This document shows, one piece after another, positions 35,801 through 44,309 of a stretch of DNA of 64,000 nt. The DNA comes from Saturnia japonica (Eukaryota > Arthropoda > Insecta > Lepidoptera > Saturniidae). Where the stretch lies: NCBI GenBank assembly GCA_033032175.1, contig CM065318.1, positions 16,554,001-16,618,000 on the forward strand. Reading direction: 5' to 3'. The notes beneath the pieces were generated by a model. That model had not been told where the DNA came from and did no database searches. It worked only from the letters and a program-made list of their open reading frames with translations. The translations under genes and the position numbers were made by a program. Numbering within the stretch: position 1 is the stretch's first letter; each line of letters opens with the position of its first letter.

Positions 35801-38800
35801 CACAATGTAAATTGTGCCGAATGATCAAGTCATCTGTGTTCAGGTCGAACACCAGTATGGCCGGTGGTAAAATCTGCTTTACGTCCGCTGGTATAAAAAT
35901 ATAAGTTATCTATGAGAGTAAATAAATTGAGAAAAAGAAGTTTAAATGTTTATGTGTGTGTACAGTACATTCAATATTAAGTCATTTTTAGCTGAACTTC
36001 ATGGGCGAGCGCACAACAATTAGCCAAAGTTATACCGCAGTTAGAGGAATGGTTTAGGAAGGCATATGGTAGGTACAAACAAAAAGAAACATTCATTTTT
36101 AGTTCTTGAGTGTATCTTTTGGTATTTGTACTAGATGTGCCTGTGGCTCCACTCGCGTTAACTACAGAAAATCGGTATTGTGGTGTCCCCGCTTCCACTC
36201 AGAGAGGACGCCCGCTGGTTATTTTAAAGATAAAGACGCTTTTTTTTCCGCGAAACCCTAATCCTTTCTCCAAAATAAAAGTAGCATAAGTTACTCTTTA
36301 TAACATCAGCTGTATACCAGTGTGGGCTGATGTGACTCAAACCCACTTAAGAAGAGAACGTTCACGATATTTCAGTAGGCGAAGATTAGGAAGAAATTAA
36401 GCGAGTTGAAATGATAAGTTAAGTTTAATATTTACAGAAACAAAGATACAGATATAGTACATACAAGACGTAATTAAAAAAAGCAAGAATTAGCGCGCGC
36501 GATATGTCCAACCTCCAAGATAATCTGTCCACGAGTAGGAGGGTGAAGGTGCGCGAGCGCGGCTCGTGCTGTCGATCGCCGCGCGGGGGGGAACAGTATA
36601 GTCAGCGGTTCAGAAACATAGGCGCCAGCGATTTAATGCAATTGTACGGTGGTGGTACAATATGTTTCCCGGGCACGTTGCATCAATGAGATATGCCACA
36701 CCAGTGAAAGTTTTTTGTTTTAATTAGCATGTACAAATAGACCTAGTTTTATATGAATTTAGTAAAAAGCTGTTATTTTGAAATTACAAACAGACACTTC
36801 AATTTTATTTATTTGTGTTGACTAGTTTGTCAAAATTACTGTACGGCACCTGATGATTAAGTACGATACGGTTCACAAATAAAGGCAACTGCCGATGACA
36901 AAGATTTCATAGGCAGCTAGTCAACGATAACTGCTGAAATTCCTCTAGGGGTAACTTATAGCGTTCAAGTATTACGTAACGCTATTTTTGTAGATTTTTG
37001 ACCTTCCCTCCCACCATGTTACACCCCGTAACATTTTTCTGTACCCCCTTCCCCTCCTTAAATATTACGTAACAACCAAGTCAACATGTCATTATGTAAG
37101 ATTTTATAGACCAAGAACAGCCGACTATGCTTGCTTCTGCGTACACACTAACTAATACTGACAACGAAAACAAAATAAAAATGACGTACACAGTAGAGGG
37201 ATTCCCCGTAAAACATAATCGAAAACGGTTGCGAACTTGGGAAACTTTAATTGCTTAGTTTTTTATTTTAATAAAAAACTATGTAAGGTAGCGCGTTGTT
37301 CGAACCCCACTCCCCCCAAATGCATTACGTAATACTTGAACGGGGAGCGTTAAACCCTTCCTTTTGCTTCTAATCTGGGCAGACAGCCCAAGCCCAGGTT
37401 CGAGAGGTTTGTTGCCTCTCTTTCGCGACTGAGTGTATTCCGCGCCCGCAAGCTGTTAAAGCCTCTAAAGGCCCCAGGGCCCTTCAAAAAAAAACATGGC
37501 CGTGCATGGCTTATTTTTGTACTGGGGCCTTTAAAAGAATTTACTCACCAGACATATCAGTGACACCGTTATCGATCACCCACAAGCGGTCGCATCTATC
37601 AACGTGCACTCGGAACGTGGACACGACGGTGCTGTTCGAAGACAAGAAGTGGGAGATAGGCAACGTATCACACCAAGCAGGGTAAGGGATGAACGCTTGG
37701 TCATGAGTCCCGTTAAGGTATACGTAATTTAGTGAAGACGGGACACCTTGAACAGAACAATTATATTTTTATATTATTTCTGAATACTTGGTCCATCGTT
37801 TTTAAGTAATAGGACACGACAATTGTGTCGTCACGCTAAAGGTAGCTTCCCACGGTCTGTGATATTGCGGACGAACGCGGACCAGCCCACACCGACGCAT
37901 CATGGGAAGAATGTCTGTAGAAACGCAGACAAGTGTGTAGGCTTAATGTTCGGTTCGTGACTCATGGCTGTCCATGCTCGTCGTCGACTTTGCGTGTGAA
38001 TCCGCAATATCACGTACCGTGGGAGGCCATCTTAAGATGTATCGTGTTCTTGAATCAGTCGATCAATATCCACTATCCAGTAATTATTTTTTGCCTTATA
38101 GTTAGTAATGATGGCTGACGCACCAGCCCCACGAAACAGTTTATCGCGGCGATATTATCCTTCTGCCACATTCTATAACAAATCTATGAAGATGTCTCCA
38201 CATGGCGATATTATCCGGCAAGTCGGCGAGTGACATTGACGAAGAAAACGCCAACGACTCGCAGCGCACCTATTACGAGACGCGACCTAGGTACTCACAG
38301 CGCACTCGCTACAAAGCGATTGGACACGTGGCAATTCGTAGGAAGAATAATCGTCCCGTGGAGATAAACCCACGATATTAGGACAGATTCGTGGAATACA
38401 CTTGCTCGTGGACGATGGCGCCTCAGTGATAGCGAGTAGACCATATAGCTGATGTTCGTGAAGACGTCTCATGGTCGGAGGGCACTTGTCTAGATCCAAT
38501 ATTGATATTATGTCAGACATAGTGTGTTCTGACTTGCAGGCACTCTGAGATCCAAGATTATATGACTCAAATCGATACTGCCATCTAGTAAGATTATGAC
38601 TAAACGATAAATCAGTAAAGATTACATGGTTACAAACCAGTCATAGTGACTATGTTTTGTTTTGTCGCGTTTCGAGATCAACCAGTATTTACGAGCTACC
38701 GAAGGCTAGCATGAGAGCAACCACCGTCGATGGATTACTGATCTCTCGGTAGTCGCATTCTTTTTGGATTATACTGTGCTTACTATCAGACACAATGTCG

Positions 38801-39372
38801 TCACATTGCCGTGGTACAATTTAAAAATAAACTAATGAAGTCATATCTGGAAGATACGTAACTCGGCGTGGACGGTGACGCAGTGCGACCATAGCTTTAG
38901 TATACGTATATGTACTAAATTGGACGGATGACTTTTATCAGTTTTATCACCGTGACAATATCGTCACTCTTGGCCAGTCTATAGATATCTACGCAACGTG
39001 ACCATTTAAATAGCTAGTTATAGCAACTTTTTACTTCCTTGAGTTGGCGTTCATTTCTTCATTCACGCAGTTTTTACTAATTTCTTTAAGAGTTTGATTT
39101 TTTTATGTGTACCTTGGTACTTATAATAAAACACATTAGTATAATCGAAGTATACCTTTTCTCCATCTTGGTACAGTTATAAAAAGTTTATCTTTCCATC
39201 TAGCTAATCCTGCTGGCAGGTTATTCTGAGGTATGTAACTTCCCGCAGCTAAAGCAACCTCGCGTGCTCCGGCTTTCCATTCAAAATCTATTGTTTTCCA
39301 TTGAAATATAGGTGGGAGTAAGCATGACGTTTGACTTACTAACAATGCGACAAGGAGAATAATAAATACCAT
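29606..39372 (-). CDS. Yellow / major royal jelly family secreted protein
   Basis: Yellow proteins are secreted six-bladed propellers that influence cuticle pigmentation and behaviour (family knowledge). Exons on the minus strand: 39372-39156, 37746-37549, 35887-35766, 35149-34901, 31185-31105, 30958-30848, 29830-29606. Signal peptide: MVFIILLVALLVSQTSC. Typical blocks follow: FQWKTIDFEW, NNLPAGLARWKDKLFITVPR, GVPSSLNYVYLNGT, RCDRLWVIDNG, PPAILVFDLNTD, NSYAYITDMG, DESWRVENHYFHFDP, GDRGPKAQATACDFD, KNGIGCWNTEKPF, FPNDLKVDLEGNLWILSNRQ and a final GTECE. Exons 1 to 4 and the last three each join in frame. The piece expected between SQPKSDG (exon 4) and IVGDRG (about 40 residues, 'YFH...STR.L') was not found in the 3.7 kb between them. 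Exon 4 instead reads into TAA at 34903-34901. Paralogue uncertain; the blocks recall yellow-c or -d. Either the gene is broken or one exon is diverged or missing in the assembly. Confidence 0.88.
30010..30222 (-). repeat. Interspersed repeat R7, partial minus copy
   Basis: 'ggagtgcagaaacctaaaatttat...gttactaatatattaaataaaataaataatactg...cagtgccattgaacttagatcccccaaaatattgacattgtcac' is the reverse complement of the middle of the 15855 and 51216 copies. It lies in the last yellow intron. Confidence 0.65.
30463..30812 (+). mobile_element. Mariner N-terminal fragment (5' piece only)
   Basis: Open frame with ATG at 30463: MEKSKLRVIFEYELR, later SRSGNFELNNELRDGPD and NDELKTILPSDPSCTTRTYT. This is the N-terminal DNA-binding half of a SETMAR-like mariner transposase (compare GNxDLxNxxRGRPET..DNxELK). 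The catalytic half is absent. It lies in the last intron of the yellow gene, antisense to it. 'ggcacagctagttt' at about 30369-30384 upstream is an R1 end. Confidence 0.75.
30848..30958 (-). CDS. Yellow-family exon 'NGIGCWN'
   Basis: Acceptor ggttttAG, donor AAG|GTTAGT. 37 codons: LCKNGIGCWNTEKPF and later NLLEFPNDLK. The (N/G)-(A/G)-(I/L)-x-C-W-(N/D) motif is a hallmark of yellow/MRJP proteins and carries a conserved Cys. In phase with both neighbours. Confidence 0.92.
31105..31185 (-). CDS. Yellow-family exon 'GDRGPKAQATA'
   Basis: Acceptor gtttacAG, donor CAA|GTGAGT. 27 codons: IVGDRGPKAQATACDFD, then TKVLFYTQ. Starts in phase 0. Exon 4 has no obvious phase-0 donor at the expected place, which is part of the missing-exon problem. 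Confidence 0.92.
31505..32395 (-). mobile_element. Mariner-like element, degraded, inside the yellow gene
   Basis: On the minus strand: the start region MENLK near 32392, RSGNIDLRNKRRGRPETKVD (about 32250-32195), NEELKVIVEADPS, QDNARSHTSRQTVAKLEELR (about 31695-31635, second catalytic Asp) and YSSNLAPRDYPFF (about 31605-31565, third Asp). Stops and frameshifts abound, so it is dead. It belongs to the same broad mariner group as the fragment at 30463 but lies in the opposite orientation. It occupies part of the intron where a yellow exon seems to be missing. Confidence 0.85.
32473..32996 (+). repeat. Interspersed repeat R1, full-length copy
   Basis: From 'aattaataaaattgaagtgtctgtttgtaatg' to 'gtccacgtgagcgaagccacgggcacagctagttt'. 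Best reference copy in the window. In the yellow intron. Confidence 0.8.
33088..33205. mobile_element. 118-bp MITE flanked by TTAA
   Basis: TTAAggGGTTATTTCACgGC at the left (from 33088) and its reverse complement at the right, gcTGTGAAATAACCctttTAA (ends 33205), with TTAA at both edges. The TTAA target suggests a piggyBac-type mobiliser (inference). The 66-codon ORF across it is spurious. Confidence 0.8.
33665..33950 (-). repeat. tRNA-derived SINE
   Basis: On the minus strand the 5' part has a tRNA-like promoter with a clear B box (GGGTTCGATTGC, about 33841-33830) preceded by 'aggtcgtaagcgcgac'. The body ends in 'tgggacctaaaaacatac' and 'cctacttcggggatacaggcgtga'-like sequence. The 88-codon ORF (33688-33954) is this SINE translated, not a gene. 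The same 3' segment recurs at 35640-35720. Confidence 0.7.
34596..34825 (-). other. GC-richer ORF region after yellow exon 4
   Basis: Two minus-strand frames are open here (about 34814-34600 and about 34810-34645). Neither gives a convincing yellow-family block, although one contains VTKKLAFYSSPSTANVEK, vaguely like the expected '.R.LYF.PLST'. A possible acceptor (ttggatgcAG) does not match the phase of exon 4. This is the only candidate I could find for the missing exon, and a weak one. Confidence 0.2.
34838..34843 (-). terminator. AATAAA after the exon 4 stop codon
   Basis: Minus-strand AATAAA 58 bases downstream of the TAA at 34903-34901. If used, it would end a short yellow transcript lacking the last propeller blades. 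Confidence 0.35.
34901..35149 (-). CDS. Yellow-family exon 4, open to a stop
   Basis: Acceptor ttcaatcaccAG. Encodes VVDVVGKDCKNSYAYITDMG, SLSADESWRVENHYFHFDP, GGIDFYWSDGVSSAALSQPK and SDG. It then runs six more codons to TAA. In relatives the sequence after '.SDG' continues as a conserved strand. A donor at GG|GTCTGT (phase 2) or TCT|GTGTCA (phase 0) is possible, but both are weak. Confidence 0.88.
   Translation of the reverse strand, partial: VVDVVGKDCKNSYAYITDMGSSAIIVYSLSADESWRVENHYFHFDPHAGEYSVGGIDFYWSDGVSSAALSQPKSDGSVSFIL
35640..35720 (-). repeat. 3' fragment of the tRNA-derived SINE
   Basis: 'gggtatgtttttaggtcccatgtaataggggccgagcgagcgagag' matches the tail of the SINE at 33665-33950. 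It lies just past the exon 3 donor of the yellow gene. Confidence 0.6.
35766..35887 (-). CDS. Yellow-family exon 3
   Basis: Acceptor ttataccAG, donor GTG|GTGAGC. Encodes ADVKQILPPAILVFDLNTDD, HCDVLKDSSVLTSV. PPAILVFDLNTD is a hallmark strand of the propeller. Confidence 0.92.
36131..36817 (-). repeat. Interspersed repeat R1, split by an inserted solo LTR
   Basis: The two halves, 36131-36322 and 36701-36817, together follow the R1 consensus in reverse orientation. The break falls inside 'ctaccagtgaaa'. Confidence 0.8.
36323..36700. mobile_element. Solo LTR (378 bp) with target-site duplication
   Basis: The insert begins TGGGCTGATG and ends GATATGCCACA, so it has the TG..CA ends of an LTR. 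It is flanked by CCAGTG (36317-36322) and CCAGTG (36701-36706). Removing it restores the R1 sequence 'taccagtgaaag'. It contains a GC-rich block around 36490-36600. No internal retroelement domain is present. Orientation unknown. Confidence 0.7.
36962..37342. mobile_element. 381-bp TIR element, 'CGTTCAAGTATTACGTAA' type
   Basis: CGTTCAAGTATTACGTAA at 36962-36979 is inverted at 37325-37342 (TTACGTAATACTTGAACG). An extra internal 'aaatattacgtaaca' lies near 37060-37075. The interior has C-tracts, 'ccttccctcccaccatgttacacccc'. Non-autonomous DNA transposon in yellow intron 2. Confidence 0.75.
37375..37490 (+). repeat. Interspersed repeat R2, partial copy
   Basis: 'gggcagacagcccaagcccaggttcgagaggtttgttgcc...cgcgactgagtgtattccgcgcccgcaagctgttaaagcctctaaaggccccaggg', then an A tract. 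Lies 60 bases from the donor side of yellow exon 2. Confidence 0.6.
37549..37746 (-). CDS. Yellow-family exon 2
   Basis: Acceptor ctgttcaAG, donor CTG|GTGAGT. Encodes (G)VPSSLNYVYLNGTHDQAF, IPYPAWC, STVVSTFRVHVDRCDRLW, VIDNGVTDMS. The (R/D)-x-C-x-R-L-W-V-(I/V/L)-D motif is the family signature. Confidence 0.93.
37844..38030. mobile_element. MITE with 'TCCCACGGT..GTGATATTGCGGA' inverted ends
   Basis: Left end, about 37846-37871 (ttcccacggtctgtgatattgcgga). Right end, about 38001-38026 (tccgcaatatcacgtaccgtgggagg). They are inverted copies with two or three mismatches. The 61-codon plus-strand ORF here is incidental. Confidence 0.7.
38299..38544 (-). CDS. Unassigned exon inside yellow intron 1
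   Basis: An 82-codon exon-like unit: acceptor cttggatctcAG at 38546-38545, donor GCT|GTGAGT at 38299, phase 0 at both ends, GC content above the surroundings. It encodes SACKSEHTMSDIISILDLDK, CPPTMRRLHEHQLYGLLAIT, SSTSKCIPRICPNIVGLSPR and LPRVQSLCSECA. There are six cysteines and no obvious low complexity, so it looks like real protein. I do not recognise the family. It cannot be a coding cassette of the yellow gene: the yellow junction is phase 1 and that phase hits a stop within eleven codons. No partner exons were found within 5 kb on either side. Confidence 0.4.
38600..38830 (-). repeat. Interspersed repeat R8, copy
   Basis: 'accagtcatagtgactatgttttgttttgtcgcgtttcgagatcaacc', then 'ccaccgtcgatggattactgatctctcggtagtcg...ggattatactgtgc'. 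This is the most complete member of the family in the window. Confidence 0.55.
39156..39372 (-). CDS. Yellow-family exon 1 with signal peptide
   Basis: Start ATG 39372-39370, chosen because it opens the hydrophobic signal MVFIILLVALLVSQTSC. The open frame extends further upstream but codes nothing conserved. Continues LLPPIFQWKTIDFEWKAGAR, SYIPQNNLPAGLARWKDKLF, ITVPRWRK. Donor AAAG|GTATAC, phase 1. Confidence 0.92.
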
Positions 39373-42300
39373 ATCTAATACGAATTTTGAAAGGGTCCAC
39401 AAGATACCATGAAGTTTGATTTTTTGTTTTTTTTTTTCACAAAGGAATATTTGAAGTTTTAAATTGACCAGTCTGAAGAAATGTACTCTGTGGTCTGAAC
39501 AATTTTGGATTCCAATTTCTTTGGTAGGTACTTGAAACTTTTCAACTAATAACGAACTATATAAGACATATAGATTGTACAGGCAAATATTTTTTAAATA
39601 TATTTTACCTTGATCACATTCATATTTCATAATAAGGATGATTTTATACTGTTATATATTCCGCGGGATTAGAGCATTAACATTATTTAAAATATTATAA
39701 AATGTTTTTTTTTAATGTAAGACGTGCAACTCGTATTTAAAGCAACTTATTGGACATCTCTCTGTAGAGAGTAGTATATTCTTTGTTGGACATTTAATTA
39801 TTTAAAATTCACTTACTACCATAGATGTAGTATTATACTACCACAGAGTACTTTGTTTAAAGGAGAATATACTACTTATAAGCTTACTACTATATCATGG
39901 AGAATAGAGGTAAGGTGCCAGGAGAACCATCTTATATGAAGGACCAGCTGTAAGAAAAGTGTCCAGCTGTAAGCAGTAAATTACAATTCTAAAACCCAAC
40001 AAGATGGCACTAGCACATCAAGAGAGAATGATACTTTTTCGTGATATTATAATTTTTAATGCTGTGGAACTTAAAAAAATTATGTTATATACTAATATAC
40101 TATAATAGAGTAATAATATAATATATGTAATACTATAACGTATAATAGTTTGTGGAGTAAAAAGTTGTCCAAGTGGGCAAAAATTCAAAACTAATCACTT
40201 TTGGCGCTATCTTTAAAATTTATGCATTTGCTACCGCAGCGCCACCATCAAATGCCACTTTTCGGCGGACACATTTTCATTTACAGAAATGGTAGTGATG
40301 GACTGTATGGACAGGATGGACTCCATATGTCCTTATCTCTATTCCCCATGTACTATATATATATATATGTATTATAGTAAGACAACCCGTCCCTAGTACT
40401 TCTAGTCGCCGTGATATACGTCTCCCGTCTAGGTACTATGATTACTCTATGTAGGTTGTATATGCATCGGTTGTTGTTAGTTCTATTCTTGAATTTGACG
40501 GAGAATAAAAAGAAGAGCTCTAGCTAGCGCGTCGTTTGTATGTCTTTTAAAATGACTGTCGTGTTTTCTGATTATTTTATATATTAGCCTAACTTACGAA
40601 TGTGTAATACATTGTGGTGGTTGAATAAACATTTCAACGATCTGCCGACTATATTATTTATAATAGTGAGCTAGCTTGGCGAAAGTATATATTATGTACT
40701 ATCCACAGAAATAAAGAACTATACGACATTCTCATTGTATGGTTTAAGTATAGATTTCTTTATGTATACATATACTCTGTTATGGTATATATATTACGTT
40801 TGCCTTTACTGCAGGGTGTTTTTTTTTTAAATTAATTTAAAGAAAAAATAATGAAGTGAGCTTAATAACGCTTAGAATAATAACGCAAGTGAGAAAAAAA
40901 TCATCAAGAGGTTTTTGAATGGAAACTTAATCAAGTTTATTCAACTAATCAGTTGAAAGTGCTTTTTTATTTATATTGAACTGTGTCTTGCAAAATTACA
41001 ATGGCAAATACGCAACGCACCTTAACAATGATAATAAGAAAAATTCAAACAAAATTAAAAAGTACATTGCGTCAATTAGTGTTGTAAACATCGGTTAATT
41101 AAATAATTGAATCTAACAGTACTTATTAATAAACAATCGATCTATTGACAACCATTGATCGTTTTTTAAGATGTCAGTCGCGATGTAGATCGAGTGAAGG
41201 CAGTAAAAGAAAGGAAAGGATAAAGCATGTTCGAAAGGATGCGTACTTTAGTAACTCGGCGAGCTAAACAAAGTCGCTTGCGGCATAAATATTTCGTATA
41301 ATGTATTGGAAATTAACAATCGTTTTATTTCAACAAGCGATTGTTCAATTGTGCTAATGACTATTTAATGTATCAATATGCTAGTTTAATGATGTTTTAT
41401 CATAGACAAATAACGAAAGATGTTAACAACACTAGCTATAGGAGGTTGGTACGAAAATAAAAAAAAACGTGTGCGTCTCGAGACGCTCGACAGAAACTAA
41501 TCAAGTTGAACTATTCAATAATGAAATTGTTTAACTGGAGAAAAGCTTAGGTTATTACTTAAACTTTATGTATATTAATATAATAATGTGAGGAAAGTTT
41601 ATATAATAATAAAATCTTTTATTGATTAAAAATATATTTTATCCTTAGTTACAATTCTTGAATATGTACATTAGAACACTGAGTAGAGAAGGGAAGCAAG
41701 ACAGTGGCGCCGTAATGCGTTACGTTACGAATCGGTTTACCCTTCCCATTGATCAATTATGTATTCGATTGTCGATTCATTGTACTTGTCCAAATAACAA
41801 TCCAATGAAAATTAACAATTGAATAAAATGAATAAGTAGGAAATACTAAGCAATCTAAGTGCAACAATCAAATGGGGCACGACTATTGACAATATATTGT
41901 GAGCCGCATGCAGTCACGCACAACCAACTTACAATTTAAAAACAGTTAATATTATTCGATTGTAATTAAATAAGCAGTACAATAGAATGATTTTTTTTTT
42001 GTAACAACCGACCATCAATAATTGACACGCCGTCATTGTTAAATTAGTATTTTTGGTCTATGTATAGTAGAGATGAGCAAGTAAAAAAATATATTAAAAT
42101 TATATTATACTGAGTTATTAAATAGTATCTATATTTATTGAGTTAAATATATCGTTATTTAAGATATGTCGTCATTTTTGCGTAATCATTCATAGATATT
42201 CCCAAACATTGAAAACTCGAAGAATTCAATTCTGAATATTTATCATTTGCAAATAACCAAATGATGCTTAGTTTTTAGATGAGTGGCCAAATTGGTTGTA

Positions 42301-44198
42301 TTAACTTACGTTTTATACGACTTACCGTACACATTGCAAGAAGTTACCTCATTATTATCTTATTTTTTGAAGAACTTCCACACAAGTCCTGATTGATGCT
42401 TTTTTTCTATACATGAAAAAAACAAAATAATGCTATTGTGGATGCCGACACCGCCCAGTTATTTCCATCACACACAATAAATTTCGTGTACAGTAAGGCT
42501 ATTGACAAAAAAAAAAAACGGTTGTCTGTAAAGTCGGTTTACTGACGATAGTTGAACGTGACGACGTCATAAGAAAACACTGATGGAATGGTATCATTTT
42601 AATGCAATGCAAGACAGATGTCGAACGCTGCCGAACGCGGAGGCCGATTGTGTCTCTTTGTCGCTCGTTCCGCGTTCTTGCTTGCACTTCAAGCCTTAAA
42701 TGGAACGCCTCAGAGCGAGGTAACGTGCAGCCAGCTCCATCGAATTATAAGACGTTGTCACGTCAAAAAGCTTATGAATACTTTATTTTGTTTATGTGCT
42801 TATTGTTATATTTCAATTGATGAAGACTGTGGGCGAGATTTTATTTAAATAAACGATGCGCGAGGATCATGCAAGGAGTATCTAGTAATATTAACCCTTT
42901 CACTCCCGTACGTCAAAAAAATGTACGTAAAATTGGCATATATGCCATCCCCGGGAGCAGAGTTATTAATTACAAAACCAGACTTCCGTTAAAAAATATA
43001 TCGAATTTGATACGAATTCGATGATTCAAAAACAAAGGCTCAGCTTTAGATTATGCCGTGGACTTAACACTCAAAATTTTTTAAGGTAAAATTTCTTTTG
43101 GGGCGATGTGAATTGGATGTTATGAAACTTATGAAACTAAAATGTGTAATGAAAAAAAGATAGCTATAAATGTATATATAGGTTTTAGGCTGTGAGAGAA
43201 TGAGATAGAATGTGTTTCTATATAGTTTTCCTATACTTCGTCTATTCTTAATGCACTCGAAATATATACAAAGAGAAGGAGAGACAGAGAGATGTTTCAC
43301 GTCTACCGTGTGTGAATTCACACTCAAACTTTTTAAAAGTTAGATCACTCTATAAAAAGTCTAAATATAAAAAATCATATTGCAGAAAAAAATTGTTTTA
43401 ATGTTTTTTTTTTAATAATTTTTTTTAATTGTAAAACTGACAATAAAACGTTCCGTTCTAAGTAGTTGGTGTAAAGTTTACTTTTAAATGACAAGTAAAA
43501 TTTTTCTATGATCGTTATTTCTTTCTATACAATTTTTTTCAGTTTTTGAACGATTATTGTATTTTTTACGTTAAATATGACCAACTTTAATGTTTTGTGC
43601 CGTTTTGTGTTTTGAGTGAAATTTTTCCGTTGAGGTGATAAAATTGGTTAGGTTACATAACCACTCGTTCCACAGGGCGGGTGTGTATCCATAACGGGTT
43701 TCTCGACGTTAAAAAAAAAGGTTTAAACGGTGATCGTTATCTATTATAATTATCCATTGAAAATTCATATAAAGATAACCTTAACCTCAAACTGAAAAAA
43801 CATAATCTCAAAAATTATTTTGGTTGCCTCACTTTTTCCTTCACTGAGGGATGTACTTCTCACCCTACTCCACCTCTCCCACCCTTTCACATCATCAAAT
43901 TCAGCGGCAAATGATCTAAAGTCGAACCATAATAAGTTTTTAAAATCGATATATTTCAATTAAATAAATTAACGACATATATATCAATTTTTTTTTCAGA
44001 AAATATCGATATTTTAATATTTCGCTATTCTTTTCGCATCCCTAATGTTAAGCAAAATCTAGCAGATGTCACGAAACTAAAATTGTGTTCATGTTTTTTT
44101 AATAAATTTAATTAACAATTTTAAAGTCCTACATATTGAGTGCCAATTTACTTATTAACAGTACTTCAAGTGTTACAATTGTTATAGTTTGTGACAAG
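39373..44198. other. Divergent intergenic region between the yellow gene and RCHY1
   Basis: 4.8 kb, AT-rich. A GC-richer block at about 42590-42720 carries a CRE-like 'gacgacgtcat' at 42558-42568 and ends in a donor-like GAG|GTAACG at about 42720. It could be a promoter plus a non-coding 5' exon on the plus strand, but this is unproven. AACAAT/ATTGTT motifs are dense at 41130-42030. Apart from the TTAA MITE at 42891, no repeat was recognised. Confidence 0.4.
42891..42969. mobile_element. 79-bp TTAA-flanked mini-element
   Basis: TTAACCCTTTCACTCCCG at the left. The right end CGGGAGCAGAGTTATTAA is an imperfect inverted copy, with TTAA on both edges. It contains two small palindromes, GTACGTcaaaaaaatGTACG and TTGGCATATATGCCAT. 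PiggyBac-type MITE (inference from the CCCTTT ends and TTAA). Confidence 0.6.
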
Positions 44199-44309
44199 AT
44201 GTCAATGGATAAAGAAGAAATAAGAAATGCTGAGGTTGTATCGGCGCCTGAACAGAATGGTGAAAAAAGGATCGGCTGTGCTCATTATAAACGACGTGCC
44301 AAATTTGTG
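44199..44309 (+). CDS. RCHY1: RCHY1 exon 1
   Basis: [20 protein letters not shown], then [12 protein letters not shown]. The GC.HY start of the CHY finger is here. Donor is GTG|GTGATT or, three bases earlier, TTT|GTGGTG. Both keep the frame, so a one-residue ambiguity remains. Confidence 0.85.

Noticed and set aside
39373..39630. Upstream in-frame extension of yellow exon 1
   Set aside because: The extension encodes nothing conserved. The internal Met opens a typical signal peptide and is the better start.
42499..42848. Overlapping ORFs on both strands
   Set aside because: Short, mutually antisense, no domain, no conservation cue. More consistent with a GC-rich promoter or 5' UTR block.
43765..43959. 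64-codon minus ORF upstream of RCHY1
   Set aside because: No domain, no ATG-signal or splice support. Ordinary chance ORF.
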